NCBI GenBank assembly: GCA_001515955.1
Contig: LOES01000030.1
Coordinates: forward strand, 1 to 21,843
Source of the DNA: Clostridia bacterium BRH_c25
Lineage (GTDB): Bacteria; Bacillota_A; Clostridia; Lutisporales; Lutisporaceae
DNA: 21,843 nt
Reading direction: 5' to 3'
Made by a program: the position numbers and the translations under genes. Of the stretch, positions 8,392 to 16,113 are shown piece by piece (the stretch's first letter is position 1; every line of letters starts with the position of its first letter). Below the pieces are notes generated by a model, which saw nothing but the letters and a program-made list of their open reading frames with translations, ran no database searches and was not told where the DNA came from.

Positions 8392-9867
8392 CTAAGAATT
8401 TACGAGATTACACTTCCAGTCAAGTACCATTTTTTTATTTAGTTTTGCGATATTACAAAAATACTCATTAACTGCTAACGGATCTCCTAAAGGGTGTTCA
8501 TTTGCGTTTCTAACCATACACATAGTGCAATACTCATTTTCTGGGCATTGAATACATTTGGGGAAATCTCGTCTGCGTAAGCTTCTTAAATATTGTACCT
8601 TTATTGAATTGTTCCAAATATCGTTGAGAGATGTTTCATTTACGCTACCTACAACATAATCCTGCCAACCAGCACATGGATATACATTTCCGTTATCTGC
8701 TATGCATATGGATGAATGACAAACGCTACAGACAAAATCGTCTGGATTCATATTTTGTTTCTTTTCAGCTTCCTTTTCCATTAGCTCTAAATACTTAGGT
8801 TCATTAACAATTCTTTGGCTAATAATCTCCTTGACATCATTTATAGACAGACGGCTACTCAAATTATGTGTTGTATGGTTATATCTTGCTATGATGACAT
8901 AATCACTTCCAACATTAATATTGTGCGCTTTCCCCCAATCTATAACATCATGATAACAGTTAATATTTTGCTTCATTATTGGACAACTAATTTGTAAAGG
9001 TATATTATTTTCCCATAGTTTTAATATTGCATTTTTAGTTTTTTCAAAACTTCCTTTTATATGGGTTATTGCATCGTGAATATTGGCATCCATTGAGTAT
9101 AATGATACCTGAACACTCAAAAGGCGATTTCTTTTCATTTCTTCAATAATAGCTTTATTTAGTAAAGTTAAATTACTAAGGATACTTACAGAAAAGTTGT
9201 ATTCATTACATTTTTTCAGAAAATCGATAAAGTTATTGTGCATCATTGGTTCACCACCACTTAACGTTAGATGCAATAAATTCATTTTCTTACATTGTTC
9301 TAAAATATTATAAAACAAATCAGGCTCGATATTATTTACTTTGTTTTCATGTGGGATATAACAATGTACGCATCTTTCGTTGCACTTGCTTGTAATTTCT
9401 ATGTGTAAATTTGTGAGCTGAGGTTCGCCTTTAAAGTATTCATCAAAAAATTCTTGTGTAGATTTTTCAAAACCTTTAGTCGGAGAACAATCTTCTTTTT
9501 CGCTTTTTGGTTCCACTTCCTTGTACGAGAAGCTCGAGTCTTTTTCATTGCATTCCTGCAAAGTTTCGCCAGAAACAATAAACCCATCCAATTCAAGTAA
9601 GTAATAAAACTCTCTAGCATCAATCATAATTGTTTCAATGTCCACATTTGTAAATTGCATGCTTATTTTTTTAGCCAGACAATCAAGTGTCTGTGGTTTT
9701 TTACCTAAAACAGATAAAAATACTGCACCGCTCTGAGATACAATTTTGTCTCCAATGTCATTTCCATCATAATTTGCTTGTTTGTACCCGAAATTTCTAT
9801 TGTCTGTTATATAACCAAAAGACCCATAGTTTCTGAATATAGCATTAGATTTTTGTTTAAAATACAT
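8392..9867 (-). CDS. Radical SAM/SPASM peptide maturase with PqqD-like N-terminus
   Basis: A 491-aa protein in three parts. Residues about 15-100 resemble a PqqD-like RiPP recognition element, the domain that binds a precursor's leader peptide (AVFLSVLGKKPQTLDCLAKK, then a FYYLLELDGFI segment). The radical SAM core carries C162-x3-C166-x2-C169 for the SAM-bound 4Fe-4S cluster and GGEP (204-207). The C-terminal SPASM domain has cysteines at 380, 383, 388, 398, 438, 441, 447, 450 and 471 for auxiliary clusters. Such enzymes make thioether or carbon-carbon cross-links in small peptides. The ATG at 9867 has AAGGAG upstream. The 38-codon precursor gene is immediately upstream, with a strong hairpin in between. 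The linker 101-150 is unusually charged. Which cross-link it makes cannot be told from sequence. Confidence 0.88.
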   Translation of the reverse strand: MYFKQKSNAIFRNYGSFGYITDNRNFGYKQANYDGNDIGDKIVSQSGAVFLSVLGKKPQTLDCLAKKISMQFTNVDIETIMIDAREFYYLLELDGFIVSGETLQECNEKDSSFSYKEVEPKSEKEDCSPTKGFEKSTQEFFDEYFKGEPQLTNLHIEITSKCNERCVHCYIPHENKVNNIEPDLFYNILEQCKKMNLLHLTLSGGEPMMHNNFIDFLKKCNEYNFSVSILSNLTLLNKAIIEEMKRNRLLSVQVSLYSMDANIHDAITHIKGSFEKTKNAILKLWENNIPLQISCPIMKQNINCYHDVIDWGKAHNINVGSDYVIIARYNHTTHNLSSRLSINDVKEIISQRIVNEPKYLELMEKEAEKKQNMNPDDFVCSVCHSSICIADNGNVYPCAGWQDYVVGSVNETSLNDIWNNSIKVQYLRSLRRRDFPKCIQCPENEYCTMCMVRNANEHPLGDPLAVNEYFCNIAKLNKKMVLDWKCNLVNS

Positions 9868-9892
9868 CTAAATATCTCCTTAGCAATCAGGC

Positions 9893-9918
9893 GACGATGT
9901 TATGCAAATAACATCGTC
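9893..9918 (-). terminator. Strong hairpin between RiPP precursor and maturase genes
   Basis: A perfect 11-base inverted repeat, GACGATGTTAT/ATAACATCGTC around a 4-base loop, lies 17 bases after the precursor stop and about 25 bases before the maturase start. There is no run of T after it on the minus strand, so it is more likely a partial terminator or an RNA-stabilising or processing hairpin than a full terminator. Such elements let a precursor be made in excess over its enzyme. Confidence 0.6.
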
Positions 9919-9935
9919 ACCATTGATCAAATCTC

Positions 9936-10052
9936 TTAGCGTCCGCTTGGTCCTGGTGGATTACAAGGTCTTCCACTCGGTTTACTATTCGGGCGGCATT
10001 CTGCCATCCGTACAGTACTTTGTGCTAAGATTACAGGCTTTTCATATGCCAT
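9936..10052 (-). CDS. Putative RiPP precursor peptide, 38 aa
   Basis: A 38-residue gene with an excellent ribosome site (AAAGGAGGTGA, seven bases before ATG at 10052). The peptide has a leader-like N-terminus, MAYEKPVILAQS (1-12), and a basic Pro/Gly-rich C-terminal part with two cysteines, C19 and C30, and the motif PSGR twice (25-28 and 35-38). There are no acidic residues after E18. Short leader-plus-Cys peptides directly upstream of a radical SAM/SPASM enzyme are the normal arrangement for RiPPs such as sactipeptides and ranthipeptides. The core boundary and the modification are unknown. No exporter or leader peptidase gene is visible nearby. It was too short for routine ORF calling, but the ribosome site and the neighbour make it convincing. 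Confidence 0.78.
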   Translation of the reverse strand: MAYEKPVILAQSTVRMAECRPNSKPSGRPCNPPGPSGR

Positions 10053-10312
10053 TTTTTTCACCTCCTTTCATAGTCTCGTTACTTTTGCTATAAAATAAAA
10101 ACATCTTGTAGACACCCGGCGGAATTCAACTAAGAACCCGTTATGGCATATTATTGCTATGACCTGCCGATAGATGAACTTCATGTTATGGTACTAACCT
10201 ACCATTTGGCGAGTTGCGTATAATTGCTATAATATGTACGTAAACCTGCAATTAAGCTGATGAGAAGCATTCCTTTTCATTGCATATTAACGAATGAAAA
10301 GTTGGATATTCC
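10053..10312. promoter_or_regulatory. Leader region of the RiPP precursor, with degenerate 70-base repeats
   Basis: This 260-base gap between the KwaA-like gene and the precursor holds no gene I can support. TTGCTAT (plus strand) recurs at 10085, 10154 and 10224, spaced 69 and 70 bases, with similar bases just before the last two. On the plus strand TTGGCG (10206) and TATAAT (10228) are 16 bases apart with an extended TGC before the -10, so they form a possible promoter reading rightwards, antisense to the KwaA-like gene. An inverted repeat TTTTCATT/AATGAAAA sits at 10274-10300, just after the KwaA-like stop. I found no convincing minus-strand promoter for the precursor. Confidence 0.35.
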
Positions 10313-10906
10313 TCATACTTGAGTTTGGGATAGAAAAATAAAATCTTCTTTTCCACTTCCGGAATAGGTTTGATTTTTCTGCAATACAAGACTTTTGGGA
10401 GCAATAATAACAGATTGAAAATCCTTGTTTGTACTATCCGAATGTACTGTTCCCTCGTATACTTTATAGCCGAGGAGTTGCAGCAGTGGATTCATATAAG
10501 TCATATGATTACTGATATAGATATACCCGACAATTAGCATCAAAAATATCAGAACAAACACGTCAACAATACTGCTTAACGTCAACCCCAAGCATGACAG
10601 TAAGTAGATGGAGATATAGTTGAAATATACATTTCCTGTCTGATCCTCGATGCCAACAATAGAGTAATAATGAGTTCCTTCTGGTTGTTTCAAAAGAACT
10701 TTCAAATATACCACTGAGACAATAGCCAGTAACAAAAGGATCATGATTGCATAATCATTTATCTCATCGAAAAAAACTGCTGTTTCAAATTTGCGGATAC
10801 TAAGATCAAAGCGTCCTCCGCTAGTACAACGCTCCAAAATATTTTTGATAACTAGAAGAACATACAATGGCACATATGAAGAAATAAAAAGCAATACTCT
10901 TCTCAA
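10313..10906 (-). CDS. kwaA: Four-helix membrane protein, Kiwa KwaA-like
   Basis: A 197-aa membrane protein with four hydrophobic segments at about residues 4-22, 52-71, 95-112 and 113-132, then a soluble C-terminal tail of about 60 residues containing NPLLQLLGYKVYEG (139-152). Size and topology fit KwaA, the membrane sensor of the Kiwa anti-phage system; the call rests mainly on the adjoining DUF4868 gene, since membrane sequences give weak motif evidence. The start is a TTG at 10906 that overlaps the upstream stop as TTGA; AGGAGG lies nine bases before it, so translation is coupled to the KwaB-like gene. In the described E. coli Kiwa operon kwaA comes first; here the order is reversed. Confidence 0.65.
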   Translation of the reverse strand: MRRVLLFISSYVPLYVLLVIKNILERCTSGGRFDLSIRKFETAVFFDEINDYAIMILLLLAIVSVVYLKVLLKQPEGTHYYSIVGIEDQTGNVYFNYISIYLLSCLGLTLSSIVDVFVLIFLMLIVGYIYISNHMTYMNPLLQLLGYKVYEGTVHSDSTNKDFQSVIIAPKSLVLQKNQTYSGSGKEDFIFLSQTQV

Positions 10907-11877
10907 TCGGCAATTCCTCCTTTATTGCCTGCCTGATATTCCTGAATAGCAGCTGCAATCATCTTATTGCTGGTAAGTGCATCTATTACATAGTGTCGCA
11001 GCAACAAATTTAGAACTTCCGGAATATCTTCTTTGCCTTTATAAACGATTTCTCCTGTATCAGCCAGTGCCAGAGACAAATCGAAATCTTTGACAATTTG
11101 CTTGATGCCATCCTTGCGTTTTGATACTTCTTCGAAGCCTTTTGCCAAAATTGCTTTTGTCAATCGTGTAAGATAACGCCCATCCGCTTCACAATCAGCC
11201 ACAAATTGCTTAGTCTCTGTCATAAGACCGCTGTCTTCAATCATCTGTGCATTTTTTTCCAGAATTTTTTTGAAAACATCTTTATACGCAAAAATACTAT
11301 TGAAGGCGTTGCGATTAAAAACATAATATACATCGTCCAACAGGAAAGCGTCTACCAGCGAACTGATGGTAATCACTTCATCGGTGAAAGGCCTTAGAAC
11401 TCCTCCAGATAGAATATATTTCTCTGTTGTTTTATATGCGGTTGTAGGCTGAACATATTTTTTGAACAGATATATGGACTTTTTATCGGTATACACCTGA
11501 ATCACCATGAATTTAATATGAGACAAATCTGTATTTTCGGACACTGTATTTGAGTCTGTATATTCCACGGTGATCTGGTCGAGAATTTCCCGACCATATA
11601 TCACATCAACTTTGTTAACCATCTGAGTCGATTCATCCACTGAAATCTCAAGATCATAAATATCTAGAGTTCGATTAGTAAGCTCCTGATCAATATACTC
11701 ACAAGACTTTTCAATTACGGATTGAATATCGTTAAGTTTTGTTTTTAACATCAGTCCACGATATTTTTGCTTCCGTTGATTGTTTTGATCAACCAGCATT
11801 ACATTTACTTCCGCTTTCCCTTCTGCAATTGCTTTGGTAAATGCATTAAGTTTAGTTTTTAGATCATCTTTTTTCAT
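10903..11877 (-). CDS. kwaB: DUF4868 protein, Kiwa KwaB-like
   Basis: A 324-aa soluble protein. Residues about 120-290 fit the DUF4868 pattern, with the characteristic block DDVYYVFNRNAFNSIF (181-196), where a predicted strand precedes an F-N-x-I-F turn, and a preceding short strand region (FMVIQVYTDKKSIYLFKK, 123-140). In Kiwa, KwaB is the DNA-binding effector held at the membrane by KwaA to stop phage replication and late transcription. The ATG at 11877 follows AAGGAG. The gene overlaps the four-helix membrane protein gene, which supports the Kiwa-like reading. Assignment is by remembered family pattern and gene pairing; a profile search would be decisive. Confidence 0.72.
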   Translation of the reverse strand: MKKDDLKTKLNAFTKAIAEGKAEVNVMLVDQNNQRKQKYRGLMLKTKLNDIQSVIEKSCEYIDQELTNRTLDIYDLEISVDESTQMVNKVDVIYGREILDQITVEYTDSNTVSENTDLSHIKFMVIQVYTDKKSIYLFKKYVQPTTAYKTTEKYILSGGVLRPFTDEVITISSLVDAFLLDDVYYVFNRNAFNSIFAYKDVFKKILEKNAQMIEDSGLMTETKQFVADCEADGRYLTRLTKAILAKGFEEVSKRKDGIKQIVKDFDLSLALADTGEIVYKGKEDIPEVLNLLLRHYVIDALTSNKMIAAAIQEYQAGNKGGIAD

Positions 11878-11936
11878 AGCTGACTCCTTATAATATTGTT
11901 AAATTGTGTATTATTCCTGGAGATCCTTTCATTTCG

Positions 11937-12983
11937 CTACCTTTTCATAAGTTTCTTTGTCGGACTTTTAGTTTTCAATTGATGAAGGTTTGCAAGGTAT
12001 TTCTGAGCAAACCTTTTGTTTTTTGTTGTCTTCCATTCATCTGAAATTTTGAACATAGAAGCGCCTATTGATCCAAAAGTAAGGGTTTGCCCTATATACT
12101 TCATATAGTCATGGCTGCCTGAGTTAATAAGCGTCCATACTCCAATTATAAATGTAAACATTGTAGGGGAAAGCTTAAGGAGTTCTCTCCTAATATTTTT
12201 CAGGCTGTATTCAAGAGAATCAACGAAATCCAGAGCACTACCATCATTCTCTACTATATTGAAATATCTATCTAGTTCTGTGTGGAACGCTTTTAATGTT
12301 TCTCTAAAATCATTACAATTTCGTAGAGAAATAATATCTTCCAATTTTACTCTAGTTAAATTATCTGGTAGATAGAGTCCAATAGATTGTCTTGCCACAT
12401 TTAATCTATTATTTAACTGAGCATATTCTCTGCGATTTCTTACCCTAGAAAATACTGTGAACCTGTCGAGAACAGGATTATCTGTAATTGTAGATACTCC
12501 CCTCGATTCAGCAATTATGTTCGCTAACAAGCTCATATATAAATAGGCTACTTCTTGGGGTACATTTATGCCTTCATCACATTCATGGGCAATTCCGAGC
12601 TCCGAACAAAATCTACTGAATTCATAAGTATATTTCTCCCTGAAAAGAGTATAGTTCTGGTTTTGACTTTCTCTCCATTTTTCAACATAGTTGATAGTTC
12701 TGTAGTTTTTATTCCAAAAAGGATGGATATAGTTATTAGGCCTTTGAATTATCCTTTCCATTATGGTCATAGCTTCTAGTGAAGCTTCATTGCCTTCATT
12801 AAATGTTGGCCGGTGAAAATGAATTAAATCAGTCTCATTTAATATTCGCCTAAATGAATCACTTAAGTGCGATTCACCGGAGTCGGGAATTATTGGATTA
12901 AGCTTATCAATATACAGTAAAGCAAACTTAACCCATGTATTATCCGTAAACTCAAATCCAGGATAAAATATTAAATCTTTCAA
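11937..12983 (-). CDS. Uncharacterised 348-aa protein in defence island
   Basis: I do not recognise this protein with confidence. The N-terminus (LIFYPGFEFTDNTWVKFALL, then YIDKLNPIIPD) resembles the opening of DUF6236-type proteins, but I cannot verify that. Most of the chain looks helical, and there are two moderately hydrophobic stretches near residues 274-288 and 299-312 before a basic tail (FAQKYLANLHQLKTKSPTKK). The frame is open from a GTG at 12992, but GGGGG is adjacent to that codon; the TTG at 12983 sits eight bases from it and is the better start. It lies 59 bases upstream of the KwaB-like gene and may share its transcript. Confidence 0.6.
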   Translation of the reverse strand: MKDLIFYPGFEFTDNTWVKFALLYIDKLNPIIPDSGESHLSDSFRRILNETDLIHFHRPTFNEGNEASLEAMTIMERIIQRPNNYIHPFWNKNYRTINYVEKWRESQNQNYTLFREKYTYEFSRFCSELGIAHECDEGINVPQEVAYLYMSLLANIIAESRGVSTITDNPVLDRFTVFSRVRNRREYAQLNNRLNVARQSIGLYLPDNLTRVKLEDIISLRNCNDFRETLKAFHTELDRYFNIVENDGSALDFVDSLEYSLKNIRRELLKLSPTMFTFIIGVWTLINSGSHDYMKYIGQTLTFGSIGASMFKISDEWKTTKNKRFAQKYLANLHQLKTKSPTKKLMKR

Positions 12984-13038
12984 AAAATACACCCCCTAAT
13001 AGCCTCAATAAGTTATTGTCTCTGCCTAACTATCACAA

Positions 13039-14373
13039 TCAATCGAATTCTTTGGATTCCATTGCTTTCATTTCTTGAAGAATACGGTTTAAAGGATTAC
13101 ACTTACCGGCATTCTCCCTGACTAACATTATGTATTCTTTTAATAATTGAATCGTTTCCTCATTCTCACAAGTGGCTAAGTGGGCCTCAAGCTCGTCGGC
13201 GTATTTAGTGAGCTGCTCATACATGAACCACTTGTTTGCATGATCACCTATACTGTTAATCAAGGCATTTTTACTTGCTTGTTTCTCTGCTTCCCGTTTC
13301 TTACGTTTTTCAGCCTCTTCCTGCTCAAGCTTGATCTTTTCTTCCTGCTCATATCGGACTATTTGTTTTCTACGTTCAAGCACGTAAGTTATTTCATTAT
13401 TACAGCACTGTTTATAAATATTAAAAATCATAGTTGGCACTTGGTTTTCCAACAGTGCTTTACCGGAATCAGTATAAGCGAACAAAGCATATGTATTCTC
13501 GTCAGAGCAATAATGACTGTATTTGCTTATTTTCCAATCCATCTGCAATCTACCGTCAAAGACCTCTTCATAAATCGGTCTGAAGTCATTTACTGCTGAC
13601 ATACCCTTAATATGCCGTCGTTTGGTTTTGCATTCATATAGCTCAAACGTGACGCCAAAACCCAAAATATCTATATTAATGTTATCTTTATCGCCTCGTT
13701 CAACTGAATATTTGCTTTTTATCTGGCCTAATGCCTTAAGAATTGTGTCCACAATTCTATATGCCCGGTTCTGCTGCTTATCAGAAACATTTATAGGCAA
13801 TACCGCTTCATTATCACGATCCTTTATTTTCTCATAAGGCTTCCAAATTCTATATCGGTCACCCCGGAAAGGATATTCATTATCGCGCTCCTTACGGTAT
13901 TCAATTTCAGCTCTATGTTTGGAAATCAGTTCATGATAACCTTGTATCTTACCGGGCACAATCAAAGAATTGCACCAATCTGTAAAAATTTCAAGTGAAC
14001 TGGGTGTCAGCAAGTCCAATCCATGCATTTTCCCCAATTGTTCAAGCAGTACCTCATCAAGTTCATATCGTTCAAGCATCCCTGTTTTCTTTTTTGCATT
14101 AAGCATAGGCGCATCATTTTCATGCGGAGTATTGCTGTAGCTTAAGATTGTAACATCATAAGGCGGGAGCGGCGGTTTTTCTTCAACGGGTTTACCTGCT
14201 TTCAGCTTTGCCCAGTAACCTAAGTGAGGTGTTGGGATATTTAATGACTTGCACCTTTTTCGGATACCGTTATCTGATAACCCGTATTTTTCAGTAAGAG
14301 CTGTCATCGGTTTTGACCAGACATCTTCATATAGTTCTTGCCTGATTTGTCTTATACTTTTTTCCTCATTCAT
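13039..14373 (-). CDS. HTH and coiled-coil protein of unknown function (second gene of a pair)
   Basis: A 444-aa protein. Residues about 8-60 hold a helix-turn-helix of the type ELYEDVWSKPMTALTEKYGL followed by RKRCKSLNIPTPHLGYWAKL, known from many mobile-element proteins and thought to bind DNA. The middle is a basic mixed alpha/beta region, and residues about 334-370 are a highly charged coiled coil (EEKIKLEQEEAEKRKKREAE). The start used is the ATG at 14373, which follows GGAGGAG; an ATG at 14400 lacks such a site. Its first codons overlap the upstream stop as ATGAATGA, so the two genes are translationally coupled. It is likely a DNA-binding partner of the 556-aa protein; the job of the pair is unknown. 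Confidence 0.72.
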   Translation of the reverse strand: MNEEKSIRQIRQELYEDVWSKPMTALTEKYGLSDNGIRKRCKSLNIPTPHLGYWAKLKAGKPVEEKPPLPPYDVTILSYSNTPHENDAPMLNAKKKTGMLERYELDEVLLEQLGKMHGLDLLTPSSLEIFTDWCNSLIVPGKIQGYHELISKHRAEIEYRKERDNEYPFRGDRYRIWKPYEKIKDRDNEAVLPINVSDKQQNRAYRIVDTILKALGQIKSKYSVERGDKDNINIDILGFGVTFELYECKTKRRHIKGMSAVNDFRPIYEEVFDGRLQMDWKISKYSHYCSDENTYALFAYTDSGKALLENQVPTMIFNIYKQCCNNEITYVLERRKQIVRYEQEEKIKLEQEEAEKRKKREAEKQASKNALINSIGDHANKWFMYEQLTKYADELEAHLATCENEETIQLLKEYIMLVRENAGKCNPLNRILQEMKAMESKEFD

Positions 14374-16036
14374 GCTGAGCTCCTCCGTCGCAAAATGCAA
14401 AACCGCTGCGGAGCAAATTATCGACTAATCCTTCCAGTTCCATATCACTGTTTATGTTCTTGGGAATAAGGTATCTTCTTTGGTTATCATTAAGGGTTAA
14501 ACTAAGCATTGAGTAAAAATCATCATACCTTGGATATTTGTACTTATTCAAATAATATGCTTCCGTATCATCGCTTCTTGTTTTTGATTTTGGCCCGAAA
14601 GCAGCCTGCGTCCTTTCGTTGTTAATATTTAAACATATAATTGAATTCTTCATCTCCGTCAGTGATCCAAATATTTCTTTTTCGTTATGGCTATAACTCC
14701 TTTTACTGTGAGATAATGCAGAGAAATCAATTGAAAATAAGATATGTATTTTGCGTTCGCGTAATTGAGTTTTTAACTTTATAATATCTTCAATCGTATA
14801 CAAATAGCTTATCTGTTTTAATTTCCGATTTTCTCCCCCATTAACTATAGCGAGCTTCACAGGGGCATATTTTTTCATTTTCTTTTCAATCAGCGAACAA
14901 CACAAGAGAAAAGCTTCATCATCAAAGTCTTCTGTTTTTATAGGTGCCGTAAATTCAAGAACTTTTGGTGCTCCATGCGTTTTAAATGAAGAGTTTAACA
15001 CTGATATCAGTGCTTCCATTTTCTCTGTGCTTTGCCAAGCATCAGAATATGATTGAGAGACGTCCATTCTAAAGATATAATCTCCTTCCGGAGTCCGCTT
15101 TAAAATACCGTCAGTTGATATTATAAGCTCAGTTGAGCACGGTGCATCATCAGGATACTTAAGGCCTACAACCGTAACCGGTATTAATGCATTTACATTT
15201 CTTGCAATACTCACTCTTCCATTACAAATACAAAGGTTCACATACTCCGGCCAGTATTCATCATCATAAACATTAGAAAACAGCCACTCATGCATTACAA
15301 GCATTTCAAGCTCTCCTCGCCTGTTTTCCAGAAAAGGCCTATGCTTGTTATCCTCATAAATTTGGTCAATACCAAATGGATTTTTATTATACCGGTGGTT
15401 ATAGTTATTTACGTGATACACGCGTTCTCCAAACATCTCGCGCTCATATTTCACATGCCTTTCATAATATTTTGATGCCAGATCTGCTGCAAACGAATAT
15501 AAATCAACTCCATATTTCCGGTAAGTTTCACGGACCCATGAAACAATATTGCTATCAAGGTGTATCATATCTGACGGGCTTGGTTCATCTGTTATATCTT
15601 TCTTTATTTCAGCTATAAGCGTTCCAACATTTTCGCTAAATTCTTTCATGTCTACACCCTTGAGTTTATAGTCCGCGCAGAATTCTACAGCTAGAGAAGA
15701 AAAATCATCGTCCGAATAGTAAAAAGGGAAGTAATCAACACCTTCAACCCACTTTTCAAGCTCTTTACTAATTCTGATTTTGTTTAGTATATAGAAATTT
15801 ATTATGAACTCTTTACTTTTGGGATACCTTTTCTCTGCTTCTTCCTCCAGCTTGTCCGTTGCATGCTTGAACTTGATCATCTCGGTATCGCAGGTTTCTA
15901 TGTTCAAATACTCATTAAAATATGTCATAACATATTTCATGACAGCCGACATATTCTCAGGCTTTTTGGAATAGTCAAATTCGTCTATCTTGTCAGCTCT
16001 TTTCATCTTAGCAATATACTCATCGATTGTTAGCAT
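14366..16036 (-). CDS. Uncharacterised 556-aa protein, possible TIM-barrel-like C-terminus
   Basis: A 556-aa soluble protein I cannot name. The N-terminal half (opening MLTIDEYIAKMKRADKIDEF) is helical and acidic. The C-terminal half has an alternating strand/helix pattern (VKLAIVNGG, IHILFSIDFSALSHSKRS, SIICLNINN, then a DDFYSMLSLTL segment and RYLIPKN) that recalls sugar-isomerase or endonuclease-IV-like TIM barrels; this is a weak, pattern-level impression. The start chosen is the ATG at 16036, eight bases after AAGG; a GTG at 16045 overlaps that site. It overlaps the HTH/coiled-coil gene by 8 bases, and the two are probably one functional unit. It follows abiEii by 77 bases. Confidence 0.65.
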   Translation of the reverse strand: MLTIDEYIAKMKRADKIDEFDYSKKPENMSAVMKYVMTYFNEYLNIETCDTEMIKFKHATDKLEEEAEKRYPKSKEFIINFYILNKIRISKELEKWVEGVDYFPFYYSDDDFSSLAVEFCADYKLKGVDMKEFSENVGTLIAEIKKDITDEPSPSDMIHLDSNIVSWVRETYRKYGVDLYSFAADLASKYYERHVKYEREMFGERVYHVNNYNHRYNKNPFGIDQIYEDNKHRPFLENRRGELEMLVMHEWLFSNVYDDEYWPEYVNLCICNGRVSIARNVNALIPVTVVGLKYPDDAPCSTELIISTDGILKRTPEGDYIFRMDVSQSYSDAWQSTEKMEALISVLNSSFKTHGAPKVLEFTAPIKTEDFDDEAFLLCCSLIEKKMKKYAPVKLAIVNGGENRKLKQISYLYTIEDIIKLKTQLRERKIHILFSIDFSALSHSKRSYSHNEKEIFGSLTEMKNSIICLNINNERTQAAFGPKSKTRSDDTEAYYLNKYKYPRYDDFYSMLSLTLNDNQRRYLIPKNINSDMELEGLVDNLLRSGFAFCDGGAQHE

Positions 16037-16113
16037 AATGCTCACCTTCTTTATAGCGAATCTTTTATTTCATCAAAGCACAGATAAACTCAAAATATAA
16101 CCGATATAGAGTT

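Noticed and set aside
9902..10093. 63-codon plus-strand frame opposite the RiPP precursor
   Set aside because: The minus-strand precursor has a perfect ribosome site and a matching neighbour; the plus frame has neither.
10274..10300. Inverted repeat TTTTCATT/AATGAAAA after the KwaA-like gene as a terminator
   Set aside because: The stem is AT-rich, the loop is 11 bases and no T-run follows on the minus strand, so terminator function is not supported.
13180..13599. 139-codon plus-strand frame with a hydrophobic look
   Set aside because: Antisense to the charged coiled-coil region of the 444-aa protein; the phenylalanine/leucine-rich sequence is the expected mirror of Lys/Glu codons.
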